DNA of 64,000 bases from Ignavibacteria bacterium (GCA_016873735.1 VGWD01000002.1:124001-188000); one strand, 5' to 3'; positions 44,928 to 54,531 are shown, numbered from the stretch's first letter. The notes: a model not told the origin generated them from the sequence alone. A program made the numbers and translations.

Positions 44928-47063
44928 TCATTGGATGTATTTCAACAATTGCACACCATGATTTGTACGAATAGACACAATATACATACCGGTTGGCAAC
45001 TTTGGAAGTTCGACTTCTCTGAACTCTCCTGTATTGACCCAACATTGTTCTGTGAAAAGGGTCGCGCCGGTAAGATCATGAATATGAATGAAGGCATGCG
45101 AATATTCGGCTGATTGAATCGAAAGATACATATCATCGCCAAAACCTCGAATTTTAGCCATCATGGGTGTATGTTGTAATTCGTCCATGGATACATACAT
45201 GCCTGAGGCGGTATCTGCTTCAAGCAAAATATCGGAACGTGGGTCAATAAGAGCTTTTTTCAACGGTGATTGTAGTTTGATATACCCTTCGTGAGATAGC
45301 GAATTCATTACAGTATTGTATTGTATGGTATCTTTTTCACCTATGAATGCAATAGTCAGAGGAAAATGAAATACTTCCGGTACATCTTTTCCAGACTGTG
45401 TTTGACGTATGACAAAATGTACATATGGTTCATTTTTATCATTGAGATGCTCACGCAATACAGTGAATTTCAATTGTGGATGTCCACGTTTCATCAACCA
45501 TTGATCAAAGTAAATGTCATAAGGTACAGCAGGATTCGGTGCCAATATTTTGAATATCTGCTTGAATTGTTCTGTGTTTGCATTCCCATAGGCATATGTT
45601 TTTAGATAGGTACGAATTGTAGGATAAAATATAGAGTCACCAAGCATGGTTCGAAGCATATGATATACCCAACTTGCCTTTGCATATGTTGTTGCATAAT
45701 TGAATACATTTTCGATTGGTATACCAAAAATTGGAGGCTGAAGATTTCCAGCATTGATGCGGAGATAATCATTCCTTTTAGTTCTCATCATTGCAATGTA
45801 TTCCGGATATCCACCCCAGGTTTCATACCAAAGAGCTTCCCCCCAAGTTCCTGCTCCTTCATTCAACCATATTTCTCCCCATGTCTCACAAGTAACCAAA
45901 TCCCCAAACCATTGATGCATCACCTCATGTGCCAATCCATTGCTGGACCAACCCCTTAGCCATGTTCGGTTTATGGTGGACATACGTTGATGTTCCATTC
46001 CGCCGGCCCAAAATGGTTGGGTAGCCGTATGACCATATGTTTTGAAGGGATATGGTCCGAATAAAGGGATATATCCTGTTATCATGCTTGGTGTATAGCT
46101 CAATGCATGTTGAGCATTATACTCGCTGCCATCTGTTTTCTTACCTTCAAAATCCTTTTTCCAAACATAATTGTAAATCGGAATGGAATCATTGGAATTC
46201 GGAATCTTTGCCCATAATGTAAAATCCACAAAACGTGATGCATTCACAACCATCAGATATGTGGGAATCAATGTTGTATCGTAAAAAGAAAAGTCTCTGT
46301 ATAATGAAGTCCCAGACTCACTACCGATGTTCATTGACATTAAATCGCCATTCGATGTTACGCGAATATTGTCTGTATCAGAAATCGTAGAATCAAAAGG
46401 AACGCGAACTGTTATTCTTGCTCTCGCTTTATCGTCAGGTCTGTCATTGCATGGCATCCAATATCGCGCATCTTCTGGTTGACTCATGACATAGGCAAGG
46501 TCTTCTTCCACGAAATTAGAATCGAGTCCCTGGAATTTTCTGACAAACATACCTTTGGGATAATAGTAAAACCCATTCTTTGCATCACCAATATATGTAT
46601 ACCAAATGTCCAGTAAATGGGTATCAAGAGTAATTGGTTGTGTAAGAGTAAAGGACCATGATCCATTCTCCGGTTGTTGTATTGCCGCTTTTGGCAGCAT
46701 TACTCCATCCAGTTTGACGGAATCAATATTCATTGTTGCGCCATTCATTATTGTGGTGCTCAATGCTTTAGTAGGTATAAATGTGAGTGTGTTTTTTCCG
46801 GAATACCTATAGGTCGGCATAACAGTGTCAACTGTTGCAAATGGCAAACGCCAGTCCATGAACAAATCATACGTTAATACATCAATATCGGATGTAGTTG
46901 ACAATGTTTTTTCAGGTTTGACTTTGTCGAAAGCATGAGCTCTCGAACAGACATGGTATTTATGTTCCTGATTCTCGGGGCTGAGTATGGCAGGCAGTTG
47001 CTGTGAAACTAACGTTGCACATAGGCAAGCAAATTGTATGATGCTTAAGAATATATGTTTCAT
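44928..47063 (-). CDS. M1-family metallo-aminopeptidase with T9SS sorting domain
   Basis: A 711-residue secreted peptidase. Signal peptide about 1-20. The exopeptidase motif reads AGGMEHQRMS (GxMEx form), and the zinc site is a perfect HExxH-x18-E: HEVMHQWFGD then WLNEG near residues 378-401. The last 80 residues are a T9SS type A sorting domain (AFIHIHDLTGATLF; LPKLPTGMYIVSI). It likely trims peptides on the cell surface or outside the cell. Third clear T9SS cargo in the window; directly between rlpA and ptsI. Confidence 0.93.
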   Translation of the reverse strand: MKHIFLSIIQFACLCATLVSQQLPAILSPENQEHKYHVCSRAHAFDKVKPEKTLSTTSDIDVLTYDLFMDWRLPFATVDTVMPTYRYSGKNTLTFIPTKALSTTIMNGATMNIDSVKLDGVMLPKAAIQQPENGSWSFTLTQPITLDTHLLDIWYTYIGDAKNGFYYYPKGMFVRKFQGLDSNFVEEDLAYVMSQPEDARYWMPCNDRPDDKARARITVRVPFDSTISDTDNIRVTSNGDLMSMNIGSESGTSLYRDFSFYDTTLIPTYLMVVNASRFVDFTLWAKIPNSNDSIPIYNYVWKKDFEGKKTDGSEYNAQHALSYTPSMITGYIPLFGPYPFKTYGHTATQPFWAGGMEHQRMSTINRTWLRGWSSNGLAHEVMHQWFGDLVTCETWGEIWLNEGAGTWGEALWYETWGGYPEYIAMMRTKRNDYLRINAGNLQPPIFGIPIENVFNYATTYAKASWVYHMLRTMLGDSIFYPTIRTYLKTYAYGNANTEQFKQIFKILAPNPAVPYDIYFDQWLMKRGHPQLKFTVLREHLNDKNEPYVHFVIRQTQSGKDVPEVFHFPLTIAFIGEKDTIQYNTVMNSLSHEGYIKLQSPLKKALIDPRSDILLEADTASGMYVSMDELQHTPMMAKIRGFGDDMYLSIQSAEYSHAFIHIHDLTGATLFTEQCWVNTGEFREVELPKLPTGMYIVSIRTNHGVQLLKYIQ

Positions 47064-47077
47064 GTAAAATGCTCATG

Positions 47078-47506
47078 TTAATCGACAATTTCGGATTCTA
47101 TCTCGGTAACACCATACTTGATCAAATCCAATTCTTCTGCTGCTGCTTTTGAAAGATCCAAAATACGATCAGGATGAAAAGGACCGCGATCATTGATTCG
47201 TACAATCACTGACAATCCATTCCGAATATTAGTTACACGCAAAACTGTTCCAAAGGGCAGTGTTCTATGAGCAGCGGTCATAGCTGTTTCATCATAAATC
47301 TCACCATTTGCGGTTTTCCTGCCATTGAATTCCGATCCATAATATGATGCTTTTCCTTTTAAGGGAATAGTCAAGCTTTCTGCTTTGATGACCGTTTTGG
47401 AAGAATCTTGAACAGTTTCTTCATCATCATGCAATGCTGAATATCGATCCTGAGCTGAGAGAACAGCACTTGTAAATATGAACAATGCAATCAGAATATT
47501 ATGCAT
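47078..47506 (-). CDS. rlpA: RlpA-like septal ring lytic transglycosylase
   Basis: A 142-residue exported double-psi beta-barrel protein. Signal peptide (ILIALFIFTSAVLSAQ) then the RlpA domain: GKASYYGSEFNGRKTANGE, MTAAHRTLPFGTVLRVTN, IVRINDRGPFHPDRILDLS. RlpA proteins cut naked glycan strands; the catalytic Glu and His/Asp pattern is present. No SPOR domain follows. The start at 47506 is fixed by GGAGGTGATT (47510-47519) three bases upstream of it, which lies inside the end of murE. Confidence 0.92.
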   Translation of the reverse strand: MHNILIALFIFTSAVLSAQDRYSALHDDEETVQDSSKTVIKAESLTIPLKGKASYYGSEFNGRKTANGEIYDETAMTAAHRTLPFGTVLRVTNIRNGLSVIVRINDRGPFHPDRILDLSKAAAEELDLIKYGVTEIESEIVD

Positions 47507-49040
47507 ATGAATCACCTCCATGTTGAGAAAGAAAGATAGTTGAAATCAAATCCTTGACCGTTCCAAGATCGCTGAATGGTATGATGTCATCACCAATAAT
47601 CTGATATTCTTCGTGTCCTTTGCCTGCAATCAATATCACTTCTCGATCTTCAGAATGTGTAAGTGCATGTGAAATAGCCTTGAAGCGATCGCTTATGGTT
47701 TGTACTTTATGCATATCGGATTGATCAATGCCCGATGATATATCGTTAATGATTGTTTCTGACGGTTCATTTCTTGGATTGTCATCAGTGATAATTACTG
47801 AGTCAGCAAGCTCGGCAGCCAATTTACCCATGACAGGGCGTTTTCCCGTATCACGCACACCGCCGCAGCCAAAGACAACTGTCAGCCGCCCATTACCGGT
47901 TGTGCTTAATAATGATTTACAAGTGGATAGGGATTTCTCCAATGCATCAGGAGTATGTGCATAGTCAACAAGAACTAATGCTCCATTCGGAAGGCGAATT
48001 CTTTGCATTCTTCCGGGCGCACCTTCTGAACTTTTCAAGGCATGTTGAATAGTTGATGTTTCTATGCCAATCAAATGAGCAAGTGCAGCTGCTATTGAAG
48101 TATTCTCAACATTGAACTTTCCGATGAGTGGAGATACTATTTGCATTTCAGTATGTTGAAATTCAGGAACATCCCCCGCAAAGGTTAATCTATAAGAAGA
48201 GCCAGATAAAGAGTGATTTTCTTGATCAATGATGATATCAAATACATTTGACCTTCCAACTCTGTACTTTTCTTTTGCTTTGGTATCACTCAACATTAAA
48301 TAAGAATATGGTGAGTCACCTATGGCAATAGCAATTGCTTCTTTCGGCAACATGTCAAAGAGGTGCTTTTTTGCTTGTGCATACCGTTCCATTGATCCAT
48401 GAAAATCCAAATGATCATGCGTAAGATTGGTGAACAATGCACCTGCGAAACGTATTCCCTCTGTTCTATGCAGAGCAAGTGCATGTGAACTGACCTCCAT
48501 TACTACATTTTTGATTCCCCTTCTTACCATCATTGACAATAATTGACAGAGATGTGGAGATTCTGGAGTTGTATGCGTTGCTGCAATTCGTTCATCACCA
48601 ATATAGTTGCCTGTAGTTCCGATAAGACCTGTGGGTTCTCCGGTTGCATCTAAAATTGATTTCAACAAAAATGAGGTCGAAGTTTTTCCATTCGTACCGG
48701 TAATACCAAAAATCCGTAATTGATTCGATGGATAATCATAGAATGCATTGGATATTCGTGACAATGCCATTCTTGCATCAGGAACACCGATGATGGTGAT
48801 GTCATCAGGTGCTACAAAGTCGGGAATGGCAGTAATAATTGTTTTTGCACCTCTTTGAATGGCGTCATTGATATAAGTATTTCCATCAGTAGGAGGATTT
48901 GTACTGCCTGGAATGGCTACATACATTGAAAATTCTTGGCAGCTTCTACTATCGTATTCAATGGAACTCACCGGTTTTTCGGTTGGTCCCTTCACCGTGA
49001 AACCATTCAAGGCGGTCAGTAACTGAGCAAGATTCTTCAT
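47499..49040 (-). CDS. murE: UDP-MurNAc-L-Ala-D-Glu:meso-diaminopimelate ligase
   Basis: Adds meso-diaminopimelate to the peptidoglycan precursor in the cytoplasm. 513 residues. ATP site GITGTNGKTSTSFLLK, substrate region TTPESPHLCQLLSMM, VMEVSSHALALHR, and DDNPRNEP, the DNPR motif that marks a diaminopimelate (not lysine) enzyme. It overlaps rlpA by 8 bases. Other mur genes are elsewhere. Confidence 0.97.
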   Translation of the reverse strand: MKNLAQLLTALNGFTVKGPTEKPVSSIEYDSRSCQEFSMYVAIPGSTNPPTDGNTYINDAIQRGAKTIITAIPDFVAPDDITIIGVPDARMALSRISNAFYDYPSNQLRIFGITGTNGKTSTSFLLKSILDATGEPTGLIGTTGNYIGDERIAATHTTPESPHLCQLLSMMVRRGIKNVVMEVSSHALALHRTEGIRFAGALFTNLTHDHLDFHGSMERYAQAKKHLFDMLPKEAIAIAIGDSPYSYLMLSDTKAKEKYRVGRSNVFDIIIDQENHSLSGSSYRLTFAGDVPEFQHTEMQIVSPLIGKFNVENTSIAAALAHLIGIETSTIQHALKSSEGAPGRMQRIRLPNGALVLVDYAHTPDALEKSLSTCKSLLSTTGNGRLTVVFGCGGVRDTGKRPVMGKLAAELADSVIITDDNPRNEPSETIINDISSGIDQSDMHKVQTISDRFKAISHALTHSEDREVILIAGKGHEEYQIIGDDIIPFSDLGTVKDLISTIFLSQHGGDSYA

Positions 49041-49044
49041 ATGA

Positions 49045-49494
49045 TTATACCAATTGTAAAGTCATGTCGATATGGGGAATGCCATCAAGATCATATATTA
49101 TCCCATGGACAATGAATCCGAATGATTCATAAAACCTGCGTAAATAATCTTGAGCCGAAATATCGATTCTTATTGGTGAATAGTGTATTTGGGCTTGTGC
49201 AATTGCAGTATGAACAAGCTCTTTTCCAAGGCCTGTACCACGAACTGATTCATTCACGATAATGCGACCAATAATCACATGATCAGGAGAGTTTCCCGGA
49301 ATAATGCGAGCATATGCCAGAAGTTTATCTTCCTTGATAAAAGTGATATGATGAGATGTTTTGTCCACATTGTCGATATCGATATATAGACATTGTTGTT
49401 CGAGAATGAAGACTGCTTCTCGGAGCTTGAGTATCTCATAGACATCATTGCCTGTCAACTCTTCAAATGCCAGACAATTCCAACCTTCTTTCAT
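49045..49494 (-). CDS. ElaA-like GNAT acetyltransferase
   Basis: A 149-residue GNAT protein. Family-specific start WNCLAFEELTGNDVYEILKLR, VFILEQQCLYIDID, and the acetyl-CoA loop RIIVNESVRGTGLGKELV. The C-terminal YESFGFIVHG is the usual last GNAT motif. Substrate unknown. Coupled to tsaB by an ATGA overlap and 4 bases before murE. Confidence 0.9.
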   Translation of the reverse strand: MKEGWNCLAFEELTGNDVYEILKLREAVFILEQQCLYIDIDNVDKTSHHITFIKEDKLLAYARIIPGNSPDHVIIGRIIVNESVRGTGLGKELVHTAIAQAQIHYSPIRIDISAQDYLRRFYESFGFIVHGIIYDLDGIPHIDMTLQLV

Positions 49495-50174
49495 GATCTA
49501 TTCCCTTGAATTGTTGGAATGAAAGCTGCATGATATGCAGAATCGGCTGTGATTGGCGATATCGCTTCACCTCTTTGAAGCATGATATAACCGAGTTGAG
49601 CAATGAACTCGGGATCTGAATTGTTGAATTCTGCATAGATGACATCTTGTTGTTCAAGCTTATAATCACCAATCACGATTGTATCATCATCGATATACAT
49701 ATCTAATGTTGAGCTTGAAACAATGGAAATATCATTCTTTTTACCACCTGATTTCGCATCAAACGTTTGAACAAACCATTGATCACCATGAGATAGCTTT
49801 GCCATGCATAGAGTCTGATGCCTCAAGTTGTGAATCTTGTTTTTCAAGGCATGAATCATCGCATCGAATGTTGGTACCGAAATCAAAGAAGTTTTTCCAT
49901 CAGCACACCAACCTTTGGCAAAAGACATGCCGATTCTTAAACCGGTGAAACTCCCGGGTCCGGCTGAAACAGCGATTGCTGAGATATCACTCGTTGCGAT
50001 TGCATGATCTATCAGTGCTATACGAATCATCTCGGCTAACATCGAATCATGCATATTCGATTCTTTGAGCACATGTTTCATTATCAATGTGCCATCTTGT
50101 GCATTGGACAATGCAATTCCGCAATAATGACCAACAGTATCGATGGATAGCATATATGATGTGTCCACTATCAT
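49491..50174 (-). CDS. tsaB: tRNA threonylcarbamoyladenosine protein TsaB
   Basis: Scaffold partner of TsaD in making t6A37 in tRNAs that read ANN codons. 227 residues: LSIDTVGHYCGIALSN, SNMHDSMLAEMI, and SAGPGSFTGLRIGMSFAKG, the TsaB hallmark. Starts in an ATGA overlap with the lipoprotein gene upstream. Confidence 0.95.
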   Translation of the reverse strand: MIVDTSYMLSIDTVGHYCGIALSNAQDGTLIMKHVLKESNMHDSMLAEMIRIALIDHAIATSDISAIAVSAGPGSFTGLRIGMSFAKGWCADGKTSLISVPTFDAMIHALKNKIHNLRHQTLCMAKLSHGDQWFVQTFDAKSGGKKNDISIVSSSTLDMYIDDDTIVIGDYKLEQQDVIYAEFNNSDPEFIAQLGYIMLQRGEAISPITADSAYHAAFIPTIQGNRS

Positions 50175-51673
50175 CGAATCTTAAACTCATCTATCAATAT
50201 TCGTTCAATCAGTTTGACTGCTAGATCATTTGTATTCAAAAGATGGAGGGGCATATGTAAAAACACCATGGTCGATTCATCATCCTGGACGCCGAGGATT
50301 GGAGTACCTTGCCATTTTGCGCCTATCGGAAGTGAATACACGGGTTTTGCATTTGCTTTTGGATACAATGGATACACAAGTACTGATCCACGTTCTTTTA
50401 TGAGATTTGGATACATTGCTCCGCCATGTTCTATGCCAATGAATTCCGTTCCATTCCTAATTGCAAGCGGATCACTTGAAACTTCACTTGTTCCAATTGA
50501 ATCAATAGGTGAAAAATCTCGGATTTCAGTTCGGATATCTTCGCTTAATGGAGCGGGTAGATCTGCAATAAAGAGCACTTTTCCACCCAATCGAGTATAG
50601 GAAATCAAAGATTGTTGAGCAAGAGACATGCTTGGTGATTTGTCTGTATACCAAACAATTGCAGAATAGAGATTCAATGATTCAATGAACATTGGATTTA
50701 TGAATGGAGGTATCGTTTTGGCAGGGGCATCTGCAGTACGAGTAGTATTGATATCCAAAACATCAAATCGTCCATCAAATGAATTTGAACCGATGAGTGA
50801 CAAAGCGCGAGAATAAAAATTATCGATATCCTTATTTGCACAATCCTTTATCAATAATATCGGACCTTTGGCAGCCCTTACAAACCATGTCTTGTTGGGA
50901 GTTGGATATCGTAAGACTTTGCTCGAAAGTTTACCTATGTCTTTGGCTCTTACATATATGGCATTATTCTCATTCAAAAATAATCCATCTTTGATTGTAA
51001 CATTGAACAAACGGGTGTTTTTTGGTAGTGTTTTCCAGTTTGCCTTTGGGGTGGAATCATTCAGTGACCATTCTATGGACTCAAGAGTTGCATCTCCATC
51101 TGGATCAGTAACGAATATTTTGAATGTTGCAAATGCAAAGGTGGTATCCGGCAATGCAACGGATAGTGAAGACTTAGCAGTTGTATCATTGCCCCATGCA
51201 ATGATTGGGGCAGAATTTTTGATTGGGAAAAGTAGATTAGCGGGTGATGGATCAACAGCACCATGAAGCTTAGGAAAATCCTCTCCGGAATCATGAAATC
51301 CATTATTGTTTTTGTCCACAAATTCTATGCGTTCACCTTCATTGGGATATTGCTTCAATGAATTGTCGATAGCGGCAATTGAAAAGCGAAAGTTGGTATC
51401 TGAACTTTCTACTTGCAATGCAAATGTGGAATCATTCTTTCTTGTGAAATACCAGTTTCTTTTATCCCAAGAAAATACATAGCCGATTACCATGCCATCT
51501 GTATCTTCTCCTGACCAACTTACAAAGACTCTGCTATTTTGTTGATTGCGAATTGAGTCCAAAAACAAGGTAGTATTCGGAGGTTGATTATCACTTGGAT
51601 TTATCAGCGTTTCATTGCAAGATGAAGTGAGCAATACGCCAAGGAAAATCAAGATATAGAAAGTATATTTCAT
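50171..51673 (-). CDS. Lipoprotein with FN3/Ig-like N-half and glutamine-amidotransferase-like C-half
   Basis: A 500-residue lipoprotein (lipobox TSSC near residue 19). Residues 30-130 look like an Ig/FN3 domain (FVSWSGEDTDGMVIGYVFSW) and 170-250 like a second one with a calcium-style loop (VTDPDGDATLESIEWSLN). The C-half (about 270-500) resembles a Rossmann-like GATase1 fold (YSAIVWYTDKSP; LISYTRLGGKVLFIADLP). I recognise it only as a protein type common in Ignavibacteria-like genomes; function unknown. Its stop overlaps tsaB. Confidence 0.7.
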   Translation of the reverse strand: MKYTFYILIFLGVLLTSSCNETLINPSDNQPPNTTLFLDSIRNQQNSRVFVSWSGEDTDGMVIGYVFSWDKRNWYFTRKNDSTFALQVESSDTNFRFSIAAIDNSLKQYPNEGERIEFVDKNNNGFHDSGEDFPKLHGAVDPSPANLLFPIKNSAPIIAWGNDTTAKSSLSVALPDTTFAFATFKIFVTDPDGDATLESIEWSLNDSTPKANWKTLPKNTRLFNVTIKDGLFLNENNAIYVRAKDIGKLSSKVLRYPTPNKTWFVRAAKGPILLIKDCANKDIDNFYSRALSLIGSNSFDGRFDVLDINTTRTADAPAKTIPPFINPMFIESLNLYSAIVWYTDKSPSMSLAQQSLISYTRLGGKVLFIADLPAPLSEDIRTEIRDFSPIDSIGTSEVSSDPLAIRNGTEFIGIEHGGAMYPNLIKERGSVLVYPLYPKANAKPVYSLPIGAKWQGTPILGVQDDESTMVFLHMPLHLLNTNDLAVKLIERILIDEFKIR

Positions 51674-51679
51674 GAATGT

Positions 51680-52390
51680 TCAGCCTTTTTTCAATTGTGC
51701 CGATGCAATGGTCAATGCAGATACTGAGCGTGCTCCATGTTCAAGTAGTACTTCTGCACAATGCTCCAATGTTGCCCCGGTTGTAAACACATCGTCTATC
51801 AACAACAATCGTTTATTGATGATGTTTTCTTTTTTATTAAAACTGAATGCAGCTTGTACATTGCTTTGTCTCTCTTCAATATTCAGTGTTGTTTGTGACA
51901 TTGTATAATGATTGCGATGCAAACAATCAATCACGTCAAGATGATGCTCATGAGCAAAACCTTTGGCGATTTCATATGCCTGATTGAAACCGCGTTCTCT
52001 CCTCCTTGCCGCATGTAATGGTATTGGAATGATGGCATCCACATCATGTTTCGGTCTATACAAGGCCAACATTCTTCCAAATTGAAATGCCATGTTGATT
52101 CCAAGCCCATATTTCATTTCATGGATTGCGATTTGAATTGCTCCATCATGCTGAAATTCAAAGAGACTGTCTACATGGAGAAGGGAAGTGCTTTTATTGC
52201 CTTTTCTGAATAATGAATTCAGAAGAATATCCGATGTTGGAGCAGGGTCGAAAGACATGTAACAAGAGTCACATATTCTATGAATAATCGAATCACCTTG
52301 AATGTTCACGGAACAAATGCAACAATGAATGGGAGCGATGGCTTCCAAAATCTCATGAGCATAGGTGATTATGTTGAACTTATTTTTCAT
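51680..52390 (-). CDS. comF: ComF-family phosphoribosyltransferase-like protein
   Basis: A 236-residue protein with an N-terminal zinc-ribbon (HCCICSVNIQ and CDSCY) and a C-terminal phosphoribosyltransferase domain: IPIPLHAARRRERGFNQAYE and RLLLIDDVFTTGATLEHC. ComF is needed for DNA uptake in competent species; the exact step is not settled. The ATG at 52390 overlaps the kynA end by 11 bases; a TTG two codons earlier is also possible. Confidence 0.93.
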   Translation of the reverse strand: MKNKFNIITYAHEILEAIAPIHCCICSVNIQGDSIIHRICDSCYMSFDPAPTSDILLNSLFRKGNKSTSLLHVDSLFEFQHDGAIQIAIHEMKYGLGINMAFQFGRMLALYRPKHDVDAIIPIPLHAARRRERGFNQAYEIAKGFAHEHHLDVIDCLHRNHYTMSQTTLNIEERQSNVQAAFSFNKKENIINKRLLLIDDVFTTGATLEHCAEVLLEHGARSVSALTIASAQLKKG

Positions 52391-53471
52391 GCTCAAACAT
52401 AAACTGCAATCTTTCCGAAATGGATTCAGGTAGATGCGGAATAATTCTTCTTGGTATCAACATGCCTGACAATGATGTGATATCACCAAAGACTCTTTGC
52501 TTCAAAGCGGTATGTGCCAGATAATTGAATCCGCTTGAACCACCGGTACCAATTCTTGCACCAATCATGCGCATAGTCATTGAAGCATGCCTATATCGCC
52601 AAATAGACAATGTTTCATCAAAACCACATATTGCTTGAAGCAATTCATTAGGCCTGTCCAGCAAAGGAAAATCTCTGTATAATTGAATGAACAATGCAGC
52701 CAATGTGGCTTTGTGAGACAATCTACGATCGCCATTCTCTATCAATGCCTGATATGTATTTTTATCAAAAAGGGAAGTGAATGCATGTTCTGCTTGATTG
52801 ACTGATTCCAAACGTGAAATCCGTTCTTCTTCTGACAAAATAGCATGCGAATGAATGTCTGCTCTGTCTTTTTCAAAACTTGCTGATACCGCATGTTTAT
52901 ATTCTTCCCAAAAACGATAGTCATCAGTTTCAAGAAATGGGGTATGCTCCAACCATGATTGAACAGCCTGAAAAAGTGTGGTTTTTTTCTCGGCAATCTG
53001 AACCATGTTTTTATCAAAATCTTTCATTGCAGTCATGAATGATCGATTCATGCGTTTTTCGGATGGCAAGCCAAGTCTCATCTCAAGGACTCGGAATTGA
53101 ACAGACTGAAATCCACTAGCAGGATGCAATAAATCTCTGAAATCCATGAAATCAAGTGCTGTCATCGTTTCGAGAATAGAAAACTGTTCCATGCTCATCG
53201 ACAATATACTTTGCATTCTTTTCAATCGATGAACACATATGGCAATCTCATGCTCTTTTACGGATTCCTGAGATAGAATATTGATCACAGATTCCAATTC
53301 GAACAAAATCTGCTTGAACCATAATTCAAATGCCTGATGCGTGATGATGAAGAGCATTTCATCATGAGCTTCCACGCCAACTTTATCACTTTCCGGGAAT
53401 TGTGCTTCCAGGATATTCCTCAGTTGCAAGTATTCAGAATAATAAACAGATTGTTGTTCTTGTTGACTCAT
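52380..53471 (-). CDS. kynA: Tryptophan 2,3-dioxygenase
   Basis: Heme enzyme that opens the indole ring of tryptophan to N-formylkynurenine. 363 residues: YYSEYLQLRNIL, HDEMLFIITHQAFELWFKQ, RDLLHPASGFQSVQFRVLE, RYRHASMTMRMIGARIGTGG and SSGFNYLAHTAL (the first His of RHASM is the heme region). No kynurenine formamidase, kynureninase or other pathway gene is nearby, so the route beyond this step is not visible. First gene of the long minus-strand unit down to ptsI. Confidence 0.96.
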   Translation of the reverse strand: MSQQEQQSVYYSEYLQLRNILEAQFPESDKVGVEAHDEMLFIITHQAFELWFKQILFELESVINILSQESVKEHEIAICVHRLKRMQSILSMSMEQFSILETMTALDFMDFRDLLHPASGFQSVQFRVLEMRLGLPSEKRMNRSFMTAMKDFDKNMVQIAEKKTTLFQAVQSWLEHTPFLETDDYRFWEEYKHAVSASFEKDRADIHSHAILSEEERISRLESVNQAEHAFTSLFDKNTYQALIENGDRRLSHKATLAALFIQLYRDFPLLDRPNELLQAICGFDETLSIWRYRHASMTMRMIGARIGTGGSSGFNYLAHTALKQRVFGDITSLSGMLIPRRIIPHLPESISERLQFMFEHEK

Positions 53472-53554
53472 ATCAGTAATGGTAATATCTTGTAAAATAA
53501 GCCAATAATAGACTCTTTGCTCTTCTTGATAGACAAAGAGTAGGCATAGTCTGC

Positions 53555-53562
53555 AAATATAC
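53555..53562 (-). promoter_or_regulatory. Candidate -7 element (TATATTTG) for kynA
   Basis: Exact TAnnTTTG match on the minus strand, 84 bases before kynA, in the 281-base divergent gap (53472-53752). Apart from this and the box at 53703 I see no gene or RNA in that gap. Confidence 0.4.
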
Positions 53563-53702
53563 GATTTCCCATTGCCATTTCAGGGTTCAGAATCTAAGGA
53601 TGGAACGCAAAATCTTACCGGTTTAGGCCATAAACCTTGCTTTTGGTCTTTTTTCAAGGAAAAGCATGATGAAGATATGGCAGATATAAGGCAAAATTTT
53701 CC

Positions 53703-53710
53703 TATTTTTG
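53703..53710 (+). promoter_or_regulatory. Candidate -7 element (TATTTTTG) for the yceD-fab cluster
   Basis: Exact TAnnTTTG match 43 bases before the yceD start, giving a leader of about 36 bases that holds the GAGGAG ribosome site. Confidence 0.45.
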
Positions 53711-53752
53711 TGTTCTTGCTTTTTTGCGTGTGTATTGAGGAGTATGACCTTC

Positions 53753-54268
53753 ATGTTGAAAGTTTCAATCCTTGGAATGGAAGACGGCGATCATACATTC
53801 ACTGCAGAAACTGCGGTTTCGGCCATACAGGACATGTTCCCTGAATTCACCGGTGTGATATCAGTAACGGGAACAATCAAAAAGCAGGGCAAGCGCTTGA
53901 TGTTGAATGCGGAGGCATCGTGCAATGCGCATTTGATATGCGATGTTTCCGGTGAGGAATTTGATCAAGAGATCAAAGCCCCTATCAATGCACATTATCG
54001 TTTGGATACACAGCTGTACTCTTTGAGCAAGTCTCAAGATGAAGGCAATGAAATTATCCTGAGAGATGATGAAGAAGATATTGATTTCACAGAAGAATCA
54101 CGACAAGAACTTGCAATACATTTGCCGATGAAGAGAGTCGCTCCGGCTTATGCCGATACAACGTTTGAGGCATTGCACCAAGAGCTACTTGATGAAACAA
54201 ACAAGGTTGTGGATGATGCTGATTCACCGTTTGCAGCCCTCAAACATTTGAACATACAGAAAAACTGA
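53753..54268 (+). CDS. yceD: YceD/DUF177-family protein
   Basis: A 171-residue acidic protein of the DUF177 group linked to 23S rRNA metabolism in plants and bacteria. Core region AEASCNAHLICDVSGEEFDQE; the C-end is DSPFAALKHLNIQKN, the usual DPR-F-A-L-x-L pattern. I start at 53753 because GAGGAG lies 10 bases upstream; the ATG at 53744 is too close to it. The gene is first in the cluster with rpmF, plsX and fab genes, as in many bacteria. Confidence 0.86.
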   Translation: MLKVSILGMEDGDHTFTAETAVSAIQDMFPEFTGVISVTGTIKKQGKRLMLNAEASCNAHLICDVSGEEFDQEIKAPINAHYRLDTQLYSLSKSQDEGNEIILRDDEEDIDFTEESRQELAIHLPMKRVAPAYADTTFEALHQELLDETNKVVDDADSPFAALKHLNIQKN

Positions 54269-54288
54269 TTTTTTGTTGGAGCATCAAG

Positions 54289-54483
54289 ATGCCAAATCCC
54301 AAAAGAAGACATTCGAAATCACGCAGAGACAAGCGTAGAACGCATTATAAAGCCGTTGCACCAACGGTTGCCTTATGCGCTCACTGTGGCAGCATGAAAT
54401 TGAATCATACAGCTTGTCCTTCCTGCGGTTATTACAATGGTCGCAAGATGGTTGAAATAAATAGCGGATCTTCTGCTGAATAA
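54289..54483 (+). CDS. rpmF: 50S ribosomal protein L32
   Basis: 64 residues. N-terminus MPNPKRRHSKSRRDKRRTH is the L32 signature; two CxxC pairs (LCAHCG and CPSCG) make a zinc ribbon, so this is the Zn-binding (C+) form. Lies 20 bases after yceD. Confidence 0.97.
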   Translation: MPNPKRRHSKSRRDKRRTHYKAVAPTVALCAHCGSMKLNHTACPSCGYYNGRKMVEINSGSSAE

Positions 54484-54513
54484 GCAGGCCATTGCAGAAC
54501 TTGCCTGCAAGTT
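54484..54513 (+). other. Two overlapping alternative hairpins between rpmF and plsX
   Basis: GCAGGC (54484-54489) can pair with GCCTGC (54503-54508), and AACTTG (54498-54503) with CAAGTT (54508-54513). The two cannot form together. No T-tract follows, so it is not a standard terminator. Confidence 0.35.
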
Positions 54514-54531
54514 TAACGACTATAGTAACTA

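Noticed and set aside
53572-53844. 90-codon plus-strand frame before yceD
   Set aside because: No known motif, overlaps yceD out of frame and spans the likely promoter box.
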